Below are positions 35,079 to 45,335 of a DNA stretch of 64,000 nucleotides, piece after piece. The DNA comes from Mantis religiosa (Eukaryota; Arthropoda; Insecta; Mantodea; Mantidae), in contig CM060947.1 in the NCBI GenBank assembly GCA_030765055.1, forward strand, positions 221,308,513 to 221,372,512, in the 5' to 3' direction. Both the position numbers and the translations under genes were made by a program. The notes under the pieces are model-generated. The model worked only from the letters and a program-made list of their open reading frames with translations. It searched no databases and was not told the DNA's origin. Position 1 is the stretch's first letter, and the number at the start of each line of letters is the position of its first letter.

Positions 35079-35252
35079 GGCACGGACAGACAGGCACGGA
35101 CGGACAGACAGGCACGGACAGACAGACAGACACGGACAGACAGACAGACACGGACAGACAGACAGACACGGACAGACAGACAGACAGACAGACAGGCACG
35201 GACAGACAGACAGGCACGGACGGACAGACAGGCACGGACAGACAGACAGACA
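34943..35252 (+). repeat. (CAGA)n microsatellite with CGGACAGA interruptions
   Basis: About 310 bases of CAGA units are broken at semi-regular intervals by CACGGACAGA or GGCACGGACGGACAGA, giving a higher-order pattern. Both strands are open in several frames (QTDR and CLSV repeats), which reflects the repeat only. Confidence 0.97.
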
Positions 35253-35733
35253 CCATCAATAAAAGGTAGACTGAAGAGAAAGCTTCCTTTAACACCAATT
35301 TTTACAGCAATAGTTTCCGGCCACGGAAAAACCAAAGCCTATTTACACCGATTTCATATAGTAGACGATCCAAAATGCACATGTAACAGCTCTCAACAAG
35401 CCGTAAACCATATAATATATGAATGTGTAGACAAAAGTCAACAAAGAGCCAAGCTAATAGAAGGTGTAAATCTAAATGGAAGCAAGTGGCCAGTAGCCAA
35501 CGAGAATCTTGTAAAACACCACTTAAAAGCATTCTGTAAATACATAAATTCAATTAACCTGTAAAGATATTTAAATATGTACAATTTGTGAAATCAACTG
35601 CTTAAAGATGTAATGTAATGTTAACATGTAAATATGTACAATTTGTAAAATCAAATGATGAAAGGTGTAATGTAATGCATGTAATACTACTTTGTAGTGG
35701 GCATGCTGATTGTTATCAATAAAGAAAGAAAAA
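35253..35733 (+). mobile_element. 5'-truncated LINE (R1/LOA-like C-terminus) inside the CAGA tract
   Basis: The insert starts within the CAGA tract (after CAGACAGACAC) and ends ATCAATAAAGAAAGAAAAA before CAGA units resume. It carries the last ~100 codons of a LINE ORF2, then a 3' untranslated region. That region contains two copies of AATATGTACAATTTGT with GTAATGTAATG, a tandem repeat of about 65 bp, and an AATAAA signal. Left and right flanks are both CAGA repeat, so the target duplication cannot be measured. Confidence 0.85.
35256..35563 (+). pseudogene. LINE ORF2 C-terminal end with zinc-knuckle-like motif
   Basis: LINE ORF2 proteins reverse transcribe the element RNA at the target. The frame reads IKGRLKRKLPLTPIFTAIVS, GHGKTKAYLHRF, PKCTCNSSQQAVNHIIYEC and ends YINSINL then a stop at 35563. 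The order GHG..YL.RF followed by C.C.....HI...C is typical of the end of ORF2 in the R1/LOA/Jockey/I group. This stretch is uninterrupted by stops, so the insertion is fairly young or was at least not heavily mutated, but everything upstream (endonuclease, RT) is missing. Exact clade needs a search. Confidence 0.85.
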
Positions 35734-35825
35734 CAGACAGACAGACAGATGGATGGATGGAGGTAGAGACCTCTGTGATCGGAATGCTACTCACTGTCGC
35801 ATATACATATGTAGTCTTTAATGAA

Positions 35826-36247
35826 AGCTTATTTCAGCTTACAATTACTGGATAGTACAGCACGCCTTGCAGAAATAAGCTGGAACTAGTCATACCTAAT
35901 CAACTAAAGTGAGTGAAACACCACAGAGTTCTTCGTTGAACACATCCAATTTAAAAACAATGATGGTAATCATGGTCATAATCGGAATCATCAAACAACG
36001 AGGTCATATGGCCAACCACGATTGAGAAAGTTACGAATAATCACTAAGTCGTTTGTAAAATTTGCAACTTCTATAAATACAACGGACATTGACTGTTAAT
36101 TTTACAGTGTAGTAAGTACAAATTGTGAACTCTATACAGAGAGTCCACTCACTGCAAATTTCATAATAATCTTAAAATTATTTAAAAACTATTACATATG
36201 ACTATAAAGCATTATTTCCATACACATCACAGATATTAAGAGTAATG
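35826..36247. other. Intergenic, nothing recognised
   Basis: Spacer between the two CAGA-type repeat copies; no motif. Confidence 0.5.
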
Positions 36248-36472
36248 TCTGGTGAGAAAGTTTCTACTTGAATAAAATTCCACTGTCGCTGGGCCTGAAA
36301 AAGCAGACAGAGAGAAGGGGGGAGGGAGAGGGGGAGGGAGGGGGAGAGATCTCTGTGATGAGAATGATACTGAAAAGCAGACAGAGGGGGCAGGGAGAAG
36401 GGGGAGGGAGGGGGAGAGATTCTGTGATGAGAATGAGACTCACTGTAGCATATACATATGTAGCCTTTAATG
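36248..36472 (+). repeat. CAGA-type repeat, copy 2, with G-rich tandem block
   Basis: It shares both outer parts with copy 1. Instead of a long CAGA tract it has two ~70-bp units (about 36297-36371 and 36372-36431), each with AAGCAGACAGAG, runs of GGGAGGG/GGGGGAG, and GAGAGAT.TCTGTGATGAGAATGA. The G-runs on the plus strand could form G-quadruplexes. Confidence 0.88.
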
Positions 36473-36910
36473 ACTGGACGGAAACCAGGAGATCCGCGGT
36501 TCAAATCCCGGCCATGGTATTCAATTATTCATGTTGAATATCTATCAAAGACCTTAGCCTATATACGGATAGTGTGAAGAAATGATTAATTTCCATCAAA
36601 TAACTAAATTAATAAGAGTTAAATGATGAAGCCTGGGGCTCAAGTACTTACGATAGTAAGTCGCCACAAACGGTGTATCTGGAATGCGAGAGCCGCTAGT
36701 GGTCTACCGGGGAAATATGAGTCAAATGGAGAATTTAATGAGGTGGCGGCTGGTTAACCATGGTAGCTCAATGGGGTAGAGTGACTGGACGCAAACCAGG
36801 AGATCCGTGGTTCAAATCCCGGTCATGGCATTGAATTTTTCATGTTGACTATCAAAGACCTTAGCCTATATAAGGCTAGTGTGAAGGAATGATTAATTTC
36901 CATCAATTAA
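36471..36910 (+). repeat. tRNA-like 307-bp repeat family, cluster B (tandem plus units)
   Basis: A truncated head (36471-36519, starting at the anticodon arm) joins directly to the end of the CAGA-type repeat. A full unit follows, with a complete head at 36756-36828, and then the start of a third unit up to about 36910. Head spacing is about 308 bp. The complete head has GTAGCTCAATGGGGTAGAG (A box) and GTGGTTCAAATCCCGG (B box). Confidence 0.92.
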
Positions 36911-38854
36911 TCATTACAAATTGGGAACTCTATACAATCAGCTAAAGCAGACTCAATTTAGTGTATATAGTGTCTATAAGAGAGCAATTATTCGCCATAA
37001 ATATATCATGTTTTACAGTTATTAATTTAAAAGTGGACATGTAATTAAAAGCATGTAGTATTACTATTGATATCAATAAAGAAATGCATTATTATTATTG
37101 TTATCTTTCAGTCTTCAATATAACAGCTAAGAAGTTTTCGTCCTTAAATTGGAATTAATCTCACCAAGTTGCAACCTGAGAAAGCTGACATCTTTTACAA
37201 TTTCATTACTATGGCGAAACCCATTCTTCACTGTAATCAAATCCATCAAGTTTTCATTTTTAAAAAGTGCTTGCATGAAGCGTAGAACGAGCTGGGCTAT
37301 GGATTTTCGAAACGTTTCCTATATTACCAGCTGAAAAGGGATGAATGAAAAATGGAAGAAACCACGGAGAATGAGGGAATATTTTATGTCGTTCGCCCAA
37401 GAAAACCACTTGAAAATCTCAGATATTCATATTGTACCGTCTCAGCGAGGCTTTATGCCCTCCAGCGCTGTTAAAATAAGAACAAAAGTAGAAGCTGGGC
37501 GAAATGAAATTCTTAGCGTATAGCATGCTACTGAATACATCATACAACACGTTTCTTTATTAAATCTTTGAAAAGTTTAATCTTATAGAGGGGGGAGTTG
37601 TTTAGCTGCGCGTAATGTTTCCAGACCGCAAACATTTGCCAGTTAATGAACGGACCTAACACGTTTTACGTTAGGGAATTGATAGCAAATCGTCCTTTAT
37701 TGCGCATTACGGTTTAACTGCCAATGTTAACGATAATATTTACCTCGGAGCCGGTTTTCGCTCTATAAAGCGCCTATAAATAGGTGTACATGTGTTAACA
37801 CAGATTATCGTGGTCGTTCTCATTGTTCATGCGTAACGTTTGTTACGGTTTCATATCATAACGATACAAATTTTAACTGCGATTTACACATTTCCTAATT
37901 TCCTAAGACGCACATAAGCTAAATTCAGTAACTAAGAAAACTAACACCTGAACGTACAGTCGAGGGCGCCTCTTTTAATAATCGTATTAGGCTGTTATCT
38001 CGAGCTTAGAACTAGAAACTGCCACTATTGAAGTGTAATGTGTGTCAACTTCTGACATATTAATAAGTGATGAGCACTTCAGAAATACTGTAATACATTA
38101 GAAGGTTACGAATTTTTGAAAGAATATCGTTTTATCAAGACAGGCTCGCCTACGTCATGACTTCTCAACTTTATCTGCTACTTTATACACTGCCAGATCA
38201 TAAGCTCGTGTCTTGTTTCGTATATAAAATATTGCAACTACTCTGTGACTTGCTGAATTCTAAGAGTTCTGCTCTCTCTCTTCAATTCTTTGAATTTGCG
38301 TGTCCTGTATGCACATCTGTTACTTCTAAACGTCTATTATGTGTTTAAAATGAAAAGAGTTCTCGCCTGAAGCGAATCAGATGGGTTACAGCCTTCACCG
38401 TTGATACCTCGTTATCCCCACTCTTTATATTTCCCTCTCTGTCACATTTAGGAGAGTGTTCGTGGCGCCAGATATAAGGGAACGCAAACTGAATCTTCAA
38501 AAGTTTTATATTATTCAGTTGTTGAAATCACAATTGCAAAATGAATATTCGTATATTACGCAAAAGGTTTGAAATATTTAGTTTTAAGTTAATTATAGTT
38601 TATGATTTACTTATTTTTCTAATCCAACGAAATTACCAGCGATGTATCCGTATAGCTGTGAATGTTACTTACGTTAAGAGATAATTTGTCATTGTCATTG
38701 TCTGCAACGTCTGAGTACTGCAAATTTATGATGACAGGTTCCAAAATCTCGTTACGTGCTATTTCTTTCCAAAAGTCTTCTTCTTGTAGTTTATCTGATG
38801 TCTCACGCAGTTTTCCCAATCTTGTTGTGTGCCTTGTCAATTTCTTTGTAAATA
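36911..38854. other. Intergenic, nothing recognised
   Basis: Nearly 2 kb with short ORFs only; no motif or repeat. Confidence 0.5.
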
Positions 38855-39524
38855 CAAAGGGCGTCCAGAAAGTAAGCTGTTTCAATTTATCTCCGCTGCA
38901 GCGCTGCGATCGCAGTTCCGCACATGCACGGTAGACGCTCTGTATTAAGGAGAAGAAACGTGCGCCATTGTGAGATTGCTGTCAGCCACGTACGCTTTGT
39001 TGTGCTTGTTTACAATGTCAGCGTTGATTGAAAATCCCGCCGCTTGTGAAATCAGATCTATGATGCGTTTTCTGAATGCTAGGAAAGTGAAACCAATTGA
39101 AATTTATTGGCAAATTTGCGATGTAAAAGGGTGCTGTGTTTCTTCATGACAACTCATGACCACACACTGCAATTGCGACGAAAAAATCCTACAGGAATTT
39201 GGCTGGGACGTGTTTGACCACCCCCCGTACAGCCCTGACCTCGCTCGTAGCGACTTTCATCTGTTTTTGCATCTCAAATCTTTCCTTGGCGTTCAGCACT
39301 TCAACAATGACGAAGAGCTGAAAGAAAATGTTTCCAGCTGGAAACTTCTATGAACAAGGTATACAAAGCTTGTGCCTTGCTATGACAAATGCCTGCAACA
39401 TTTCGGCAGTTATTTGTAGAAGTAGTTTAAGAGTAGTCGAATTTTGTGCAGTAAATAATTTTTCTCTATTTGTACACAATTTAATTTTATTACCAAATAG
39501 AGCTTACTTTCTGGGCGCACCTCG
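38855..39524 (+). mobile_element. Internally deleted mariner, copy 1 (670 bp)
   Basis: TA borders both sides (38853-38854, 39525-39526). The ends read CAAAGGGCGTCCAGAAAGTA on the left and, inward from the right, CGAGGTGCGCCCAGAAAGTA. The transposase N-terminus runs straight into its C-terminal third; the copy at 56987-57633 has the same junction. Confidence 0.93.
39017..39450 (+). pseudogene. Mariner transposase with central deletion (copy 1)
   Basis: The plus strand reads MSALIENPAACEIRS, MMRFLNARKVKPIEIYWQICDVK, then jumps within a few codons to VFLHD-like text, THCNCDEKILQEFGWDVF, HPPYSPDLARSDFHLFLHLK and HFNNDEELKENV, ending with broken FYEQGIQSL.. and YDKCLQHFGSY. Everything between the first helix-turn-helix and the second catalytic Asp block, including the DETW motif with the first Asp, is missing. 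It is a nonautonomous element that could only move with transposase from a complete relative. Confidence 0.88.
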
Positions 39525-42171
39525 TAAGTCATTCGACATCAGTCATTTTCAAAATATTATTTAAGTTTGCAACATAATTTGAGTGGATTGCTCTGTCTCA
39601 TTGCTCCAGCTGATACTTTTTCGTGGAAGAGTAACTGAACATTGCTGCTTTCAACTCTCTGGAGTAAATATAGATTACGAACCATTCATAAACAAAGATA
39701 TAATGTGACCAGACACGCTCTGCCACACTAGCAAAAAGTATATCGTTTCCTCTAATCGAATTTAAGAAACACGTTGGCTTATTCAAAGTACATATTTCTT
39801 TTATCATATCATGTCAAATGTTTACGTTTCAGCTCTGAGTAATTTCAAATATACGTTCAGGCATACACGCCAACCAATAATGATATTCATTACAGTGCTT
39901 ACGTCGCAATGCATTGTTATAATATAATGGTACCTACTTTATTTGTATTTGGGAAACTATTTGAAGTAAAATGTGGGGTTTTAACGGTTATGTTAAATAC
40001 ATTATTCTCTCCTTCCTCGTGGATCAGTTTTTGCAAAATGTGAATTTTTGTCTTAGCGCGAATAGTATTAATTAGATATTGATTACTTTGCCGCTCGTCA
40101 CACACCGCACAGGAGGAATTTAATACGACAACACTGTAGGATTCCGATTGGTTGCTCACATAGTAGCGCTCAAGGACAAACACCTTTCCATTTGAAACTT
40201 AAAATAGTTCCCGGAATCTTGGGCTATTGAGTTTCATGCTTATTGCTTTCACACAAATGCTTAATTGCTTAGCAAAAGTGACTAATAACTGCCTGTCAAC
40301 ACATTACTTTCCTGACAAATGACATCTGATTAGGTCACAGAATGGCAACTTGTGTTAACTTCACCTGCATTCCTTTTAATATGTGGAAGTTATTTACTGC
40401 AAATAATCATCACATTATTATTTTGTATAGAATTATTAGCATTATTAGCGAGTAATACCACTATTATTTCCTAAATTGTCAATGCTTCTCACCTACTTGC
40501 ACTGGCAACCTTAATTGTGACTATTGAGGTTTGAATCTTTAGCCTCATTGATGCTTAACATTAAAACACTGTAAACCGTAGATTAAAATGTTAGTCCAAG
40601 CATTGCTTACATAAAAAATACCCAACCTTTTCATATTTTAGTTCTCAGAGGAATTTTCTTATGATACGTTCATCTGAAGGTTACTCATCACCTCAAAAAT
40701 AATTTCCTACAATGTGTTTACTTCACAGCTTCGTTCACGATTATATTTGTTTTTAGTTTGTTCTAACTCTTTAACATCTTATTAAAATTGAAATAAAATC
40801 TGCAGGAAAATCGTCACAGGCAATATATAGAAATAACCTCATTCCTAATGGGAGAGTGTTTTGTTTACCATTTTTAAGATATTCCCTTTCATTGGTTTGC
40901 ATTTTGAAATAACTAAGATAAATTTATTTAACGTCACCTAACAACTATGGTCTTATAGCGACAACTATAAGATGGTATAACAAATTTTGTATAAAGTTGG
41001 TCAGTACAATTAACATTTTAAAATTCTTGGAGAATAGAATTTGGTATCACTGGACATACATTAGATATGATCACACGCTTATTTTTTTCCAAAAGGGGCC
41101 TGATTTGAAGCGAAACATCGTTTATCATCGACCTAGGGTGTCTTGTGGTTAATTCATTTACAATAGATTTACTTGTTAAATATTCTGTTGTTTGATATTC
41201 TTGAAACAAAGCATATGTTTGAGGGATCAGTTAGTTGGCCTATTGCTAGGATATATTATTTTATTGATATATCATTATGGGCTTCAATTACTAAAGCTTA
41301 CGCTCTGTTTGGGTGTAAACTTCTAGAATATGATACATTTCTAGATGAATCATTATCTGTATCATAACCATTGGTCTTGCTTAGATGGCAGAGATCAGCT
41401 ACAGCCATTTTTAGGTTAAGGTTAATATCATCAAATATTGTCTGGATTAATACCTATTACGTTTATCCACTCACCGGATTCTATTCTTATAGCTGTGCTG
41501 AAGTTACACTGTGTAAATGTCAATAGTTAACACTCTTTAAAATGACTGTATAATTAATTATATATAATTATTTATGCAGAAACACTGAGAACATTAAACT
41601 TCAATCACGGCCACCTGTGTTTGTAATTTACCTTTTCTGAAATGTGTAGCAGTAATTATTTTCTTGTTATAAATATAAGAGAATTTCAAAGCCAGTAGAG
41701 AACGACCATGGCAAAAATTTAACTATTGTTTCAGTCTACTCTATTCTCCTACTTCCACTATACACAGGAATATGCAATGCATTGTATTTATAGAATTAAT
41801 TACGATTATCACTAAGTGGATATGAGAATAAGTTTTTTTAAAGTAAATTGTGCAGTAGTTACTAAAGAATGTTGTATAAGTACAGTGCATTGGAATTATT
41901 ATGCAAGGTAAGTGCGAGAAAGATGGAAGTTGGGGGAAGACGGAAGTTTCGTAATATTTTGTTGATCTGAGACTAGATAGCAGCACTTACCACAGCCTAG
42001 CATAGAGGCATTCAGTTGGAAGTATGCCGTTTCATATCTTGCTTTATCCAGTGATAAACAAGAAACTTCTACATGTGAACTTGGTAAGCACAAGTAATGT
42101 AATATTTCGTTGCCCATACGTAAGGTCTAGCATTTGATGTACTGCATGGAGCTTCACCTAACCATGGTATT
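39525..42171. other. Intergenic, nothing recognised
   Basis: About 2.6 kb, AT-rich, short ORFs without motifs. Confidence 0.5.
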
Positions 42172-42618
42172 TTACGATATGCGTTTTTGCGAGCACATGG
42201 TAGCTCGGACTTCCAGGGTGCAGGGAATTGCATCCTGTCCTTTCATCCCGAAGGTACAAATTGTAACCTCACAAAATTCTTCTAATCTGAAAACCCACAC
42301 CATATCCATCCTACAAAATCCCGCGGTAAAACCCTTAACGGGTGGGCACGCAGCAAAAACCTTCTGGCTATATACAGCCAGCCAGCAGGTCATAGTCATG
42401 GTATCTCGTACCAATATGGCTGGTAGCGTACACCAAAAATAAGGTTCACTTGCATCTTCCCCCAGCCATTGGGGGAAGTTGAACGTTCTTAAAGAATACT
42501 GATAAATTATACATGACCGATCATGACAGCCTAACTGATCATTCTTCAAACAATTTAAAATATTTTGGCAGCAAGCTTTGAATACTTGCATTGATTCAAA
42601 CCCTGGCCGGAGAGTCAC
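42172..42618 (-). other. Unassigned 148-codon minus ORF
   Basis: The frame is Cys- and Met-rich with no motif I recognise, and an overlapping plus frame (42134-42442) is also open. The area repeatedly shows GGGGAAG-type words (41934, 42474, 42740-42780) that suggest a decayed repeat. I do not claim a gene. Confidence 0.2.
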
Positions 42619-42901
42619 AAGACCGCAGTTTGGTTCTCTCCTTTCTTCATTGTATCATGTTTCTAAAATACGTTAAATTTGCATTTTCTTTTAATTTCAA
42701 ACTTCCCGTTATTGCATCCTCCTCCAAGTTGTTCCATCTTCCCCACTGTTGACTCCAATCTTCCCCTAATGATGGGGTAAGAATCAACTAATAAGGGCTG
42801 GGGGAATATGTCACAACACAGGATAAACACGCAAGGCTACTGTTTCTTTTTCAAAGAACAATTAATCTCGAGGAGCCAGAGGTAAATAGCTAATCGGAGT
42901 T

Positions 42902-42903
<2 letters not shown>

Positions 42904-42965
<62 letters not shown>
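42904..42965 (+). repeat. (CA)n microsatellite
   Basis: About 31 uninterrupted CA dinucleotides, next to a GC-rich 100-bp block (42970-43090) of unknown nature. Confidence 0.97.
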
Positions 42966-42968
<3 letters not shown>

Positions 42969-44445
42969 CTCCCAGAGCCCTCAAGTCCTTGCGCCAACCA
43001 TTGGCCAAGGTGGCCCCGGGGAAAGAGGGTCACGCGAGTGGCACGGCTCGCACCTACAATTGAATATAGGAAGACCGCCTGCCGAGTGCGCACTCCATAT
43101 AACTGAGCATTATAGGCAATGCCGACAATGCAAACTATATATAGGTTTGGTTAGATAGCCTTAAGATATAATAGACTATCACTGACATGCATGCAAGTAA
43201 TACTTGTAGTGACAATCGAGCACCTAAACTTAAGACACAGTGCTACGGCGTGCTAAATTACGCTAAACTTCCTTAGAAATAACACCTGGAATCCTACCAA
43301 AGACCACCCAAAATAGGCAGCGGATTAGATTGGGCTTCATTGTCAAGCCTGTATCCCTCAATCAGAAAGCAACTCAGTGGAATCGCACTGCGAGACAGGT
43401 ATGTACCTCCTGCAATGCGCGTGTGCTTTAGGCGGTACCGCAGCACATTTCTCCTTCCCAATTCGGTGGAGGCATTTTAGTAGAGTAGTACCCTTGAGGT
43501 GAAGACCACATTCCCCACTGTTCCCTCCATCATAGTGGAAATCCATAAATGGAATTTTCCTCCACTCGAAAAAAAAGGGTAAAAGGTAAGTTTTGTTGCA
43601 ATTGGTTTAATTGTACCTTTTTATCTCCTCACATTTAAGGAGACGTATTACTCTTTCTCCCAGTAACAAATATACAGGCAATATCTTGAAATACTTTTTA
43701 TATTTTTCTCCATTCCCATTTCCATGAAAAAAGGATATAATCGTTGTGTCATGTTCTCCCAACTTATGTTCCTTTTGTAGAATTATGAATATGAAATTCA
43801 TTATGAGCAGTTGTGCTGAAATGTTGATTCACTATTTCGTTTCTAATAAGATGATGCAGATTTATATCAAAGTTATCACGAGAGGTACTATAAAAATTCT
43901 GGGATCTTGCACACATCCTAACATATCCTTAATATGAATAACTAAAAGTAAACATAAATACATGTATATTAATAGTAGAAGATAGTCCAAAACAAGTTAC
44001 AGATGAAGTGACGTGATTGTCACAGATTGTGAACATATAGCAGTACGACTGTGAAACCAAAAACGCCGACGGCTGTTAATAGAGGCTACATATATATGTA
44101 AATCAGTGTGTGCTAGTGGAACCAGCCCTCAAACATATAATTAATGTGTGTTTTGCATAATATTTATAGAACAAACGTTATTGTTTTGCTGTCCAAGCAT
44201 GCAAGTAAGTTGGGTCCATGTTTGGATTTTAGCGAAGTGTATTCTGTTGCAAACAGATATCGGATTGCATGTACCTCAGTGCGATTCTGTCAACATCAGA
44301 TCCGTTTGCTGAGTGCATTTCATTTGTGTACATATACAGGGTGTCACACGAGTCTATCGAGAGGAATATCTAAACCTAGATGCACATCAGACTCCTTAGC
44401 AACACTTTAACGAATTATTCTTACAAAAACTTGTCGTTCAATCTA
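42966..44445. other. Intergenic; GC-rich block at 42970-43090 and small ORF at 43358-43546 unassigned
   Basis: The GC-rich block contains CAAGGTGGCCCCGGGG and could be a SINE body or LINE tail ending in the CA repeat. The minus ORF 43546-43358 is His/Cys-containing but matches no family I know. Confidence 0.35.
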
Positions 44446-45335
44446 CGAGGCTGTTCAATAAAGAATGATCAGAAATTTTTTTGACAACGTAGCTTTACTC
44501 ATCCTCATAATTTTGATGGTCCTTCTCAAATTTATTTCCCCTGAATGCAATGCACTTCACCCAGCGTTTCTGCCAGTCTTCAAAGACATGCTGAAAACCA
44601 TTTTTGACAGATCCTTCAAAATCGCCTCCGCAGCCTTCACCATTCCTTCTGATGGACAATGCCTCCCACGAAGGCGTTTCTTCAAGTTAAGGAATAGAAA
44701 AAAGTCACATGGGGCTATATCCGGACTATAGGGAGGGTGAGGGATGCACTTCACTTTAATTTTTGCAAGATATTCAGCAACAACATTGGCAATATGCAGC
44801 CGCGCATTATCGTGGTGCAGCATCCAGCCTGCTTCACGGAAATGTGGTCTTTTACGCCTGATATGGACTTGCAATGTTTTCAGGACATCCCTTTAGTATT
44901 GTCCAGCTACTGATGTGTGTGCAGGTACAGCATAAAGATAAACCATTCCATGAATATCAGAGAATGATATGACCATAACTTTTCCAGCAGAAGCAACCAC
45001 TTTTACTTTTGGGGGGTTGGTGATGGAGCTTTGCTGTTTGCTCTCAGGATCAAATTGATGTAGTCAAGTTTCATCAGCAGTGATTACGTTTGAAAGAATC
45101 TCTGGATCTTCCTCTAACATCAACTTTAACTGCATGTTACCTCCATTGCAGCGGTAGGCAATACTGAATGTCTGAACTTGCCTAGTTCTCGTAGGCGGGA
45201 TCCAGGAGTACCAACAATGAAACTACTACGGCGTGTTTGTTTCACATTAAGCAAGCAGAATATGATGAGATTGAATTTTAGTGCAAAAATTATGACCGTG
45301 AAAGATTATGATCATTCTTTATTGAACAGCCCTCG
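44446..45335 (-). mobile_element. Mariner, same family as 2434-3652, internally deleted (890 bp)
   Basis: The ends read CGAGGCTGTTCAATAAAGAA at the left and, inward from the right, CGAGGGCTGTTCAATAAAGA, with TA on both sides. The transposase core and C-terminus remain, but about 400 bp of the N-terminal half present in the 2.4-kb copy is missing. Closer terminal similarity than the 2.4-kb copy suggests less decay here. Confidence 0.93.
44500..45230 (-). pseudogene. Mariner transposase core with N-terminal deletion (DD34D)
   Basis: On the minus strand the frame at 44874-44557 reads IRRKRPHFREAGW, HHDNARLHIANVVAEYL, HPPYSPDIAPCDFFLFLNLK, RLRGRHCPSEGM and AILKDLSKMVFSM. The Asp of HHDN and the Asp of PCDFF are separated by 34 residues, the mariner spacing. 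Upstream, in another frame, ASAGKVMVISFSD is visible, and the N-terminal SSIEVTREEQ region is cut short. The first catalytic Asp region is deleted. Inactive. Confidence 0.9.

Larger units (their letters stand above)
34888..35825. repeat. CAGA-microsatellite repeat, copy 1, split by a LINE
   Basis: The left part GTGAGAAACTTTCTACTTGA, AATAAAATTCCACTG and GGGCCTGAAAAAGCAGACAG matches 36250-36310. The right part TCTGTGATCGGAATG, CTCACTGTCGCATATACATA and TGTAGTCTTTAATG matches 36420-36472. Between them lie the CAGA tract and an inserted LINE 3' end (35253-35733). With the LINE removed the repeat would be contiguous, as in copy 2. Confidence 0.85.

Noticed and set aside
34862..35335. Long ORFs on both strands with CLSV and QTDR repeats
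   Set aside because: They are generated by the CAGA microsatellite in all frames and flow into repeat flanks.
42134..42618. pogo-like transposase in the overlapping ORFs near 42.2-42.6 kb
   Set aside because: I tried to fit DDE motifs in several frames and none matched convincingly.
43358..43546. piggyBac C-terminal Cys/His domain
   Set aside because: The Cys/His spacing in the short ORF does not fit the known pattern.
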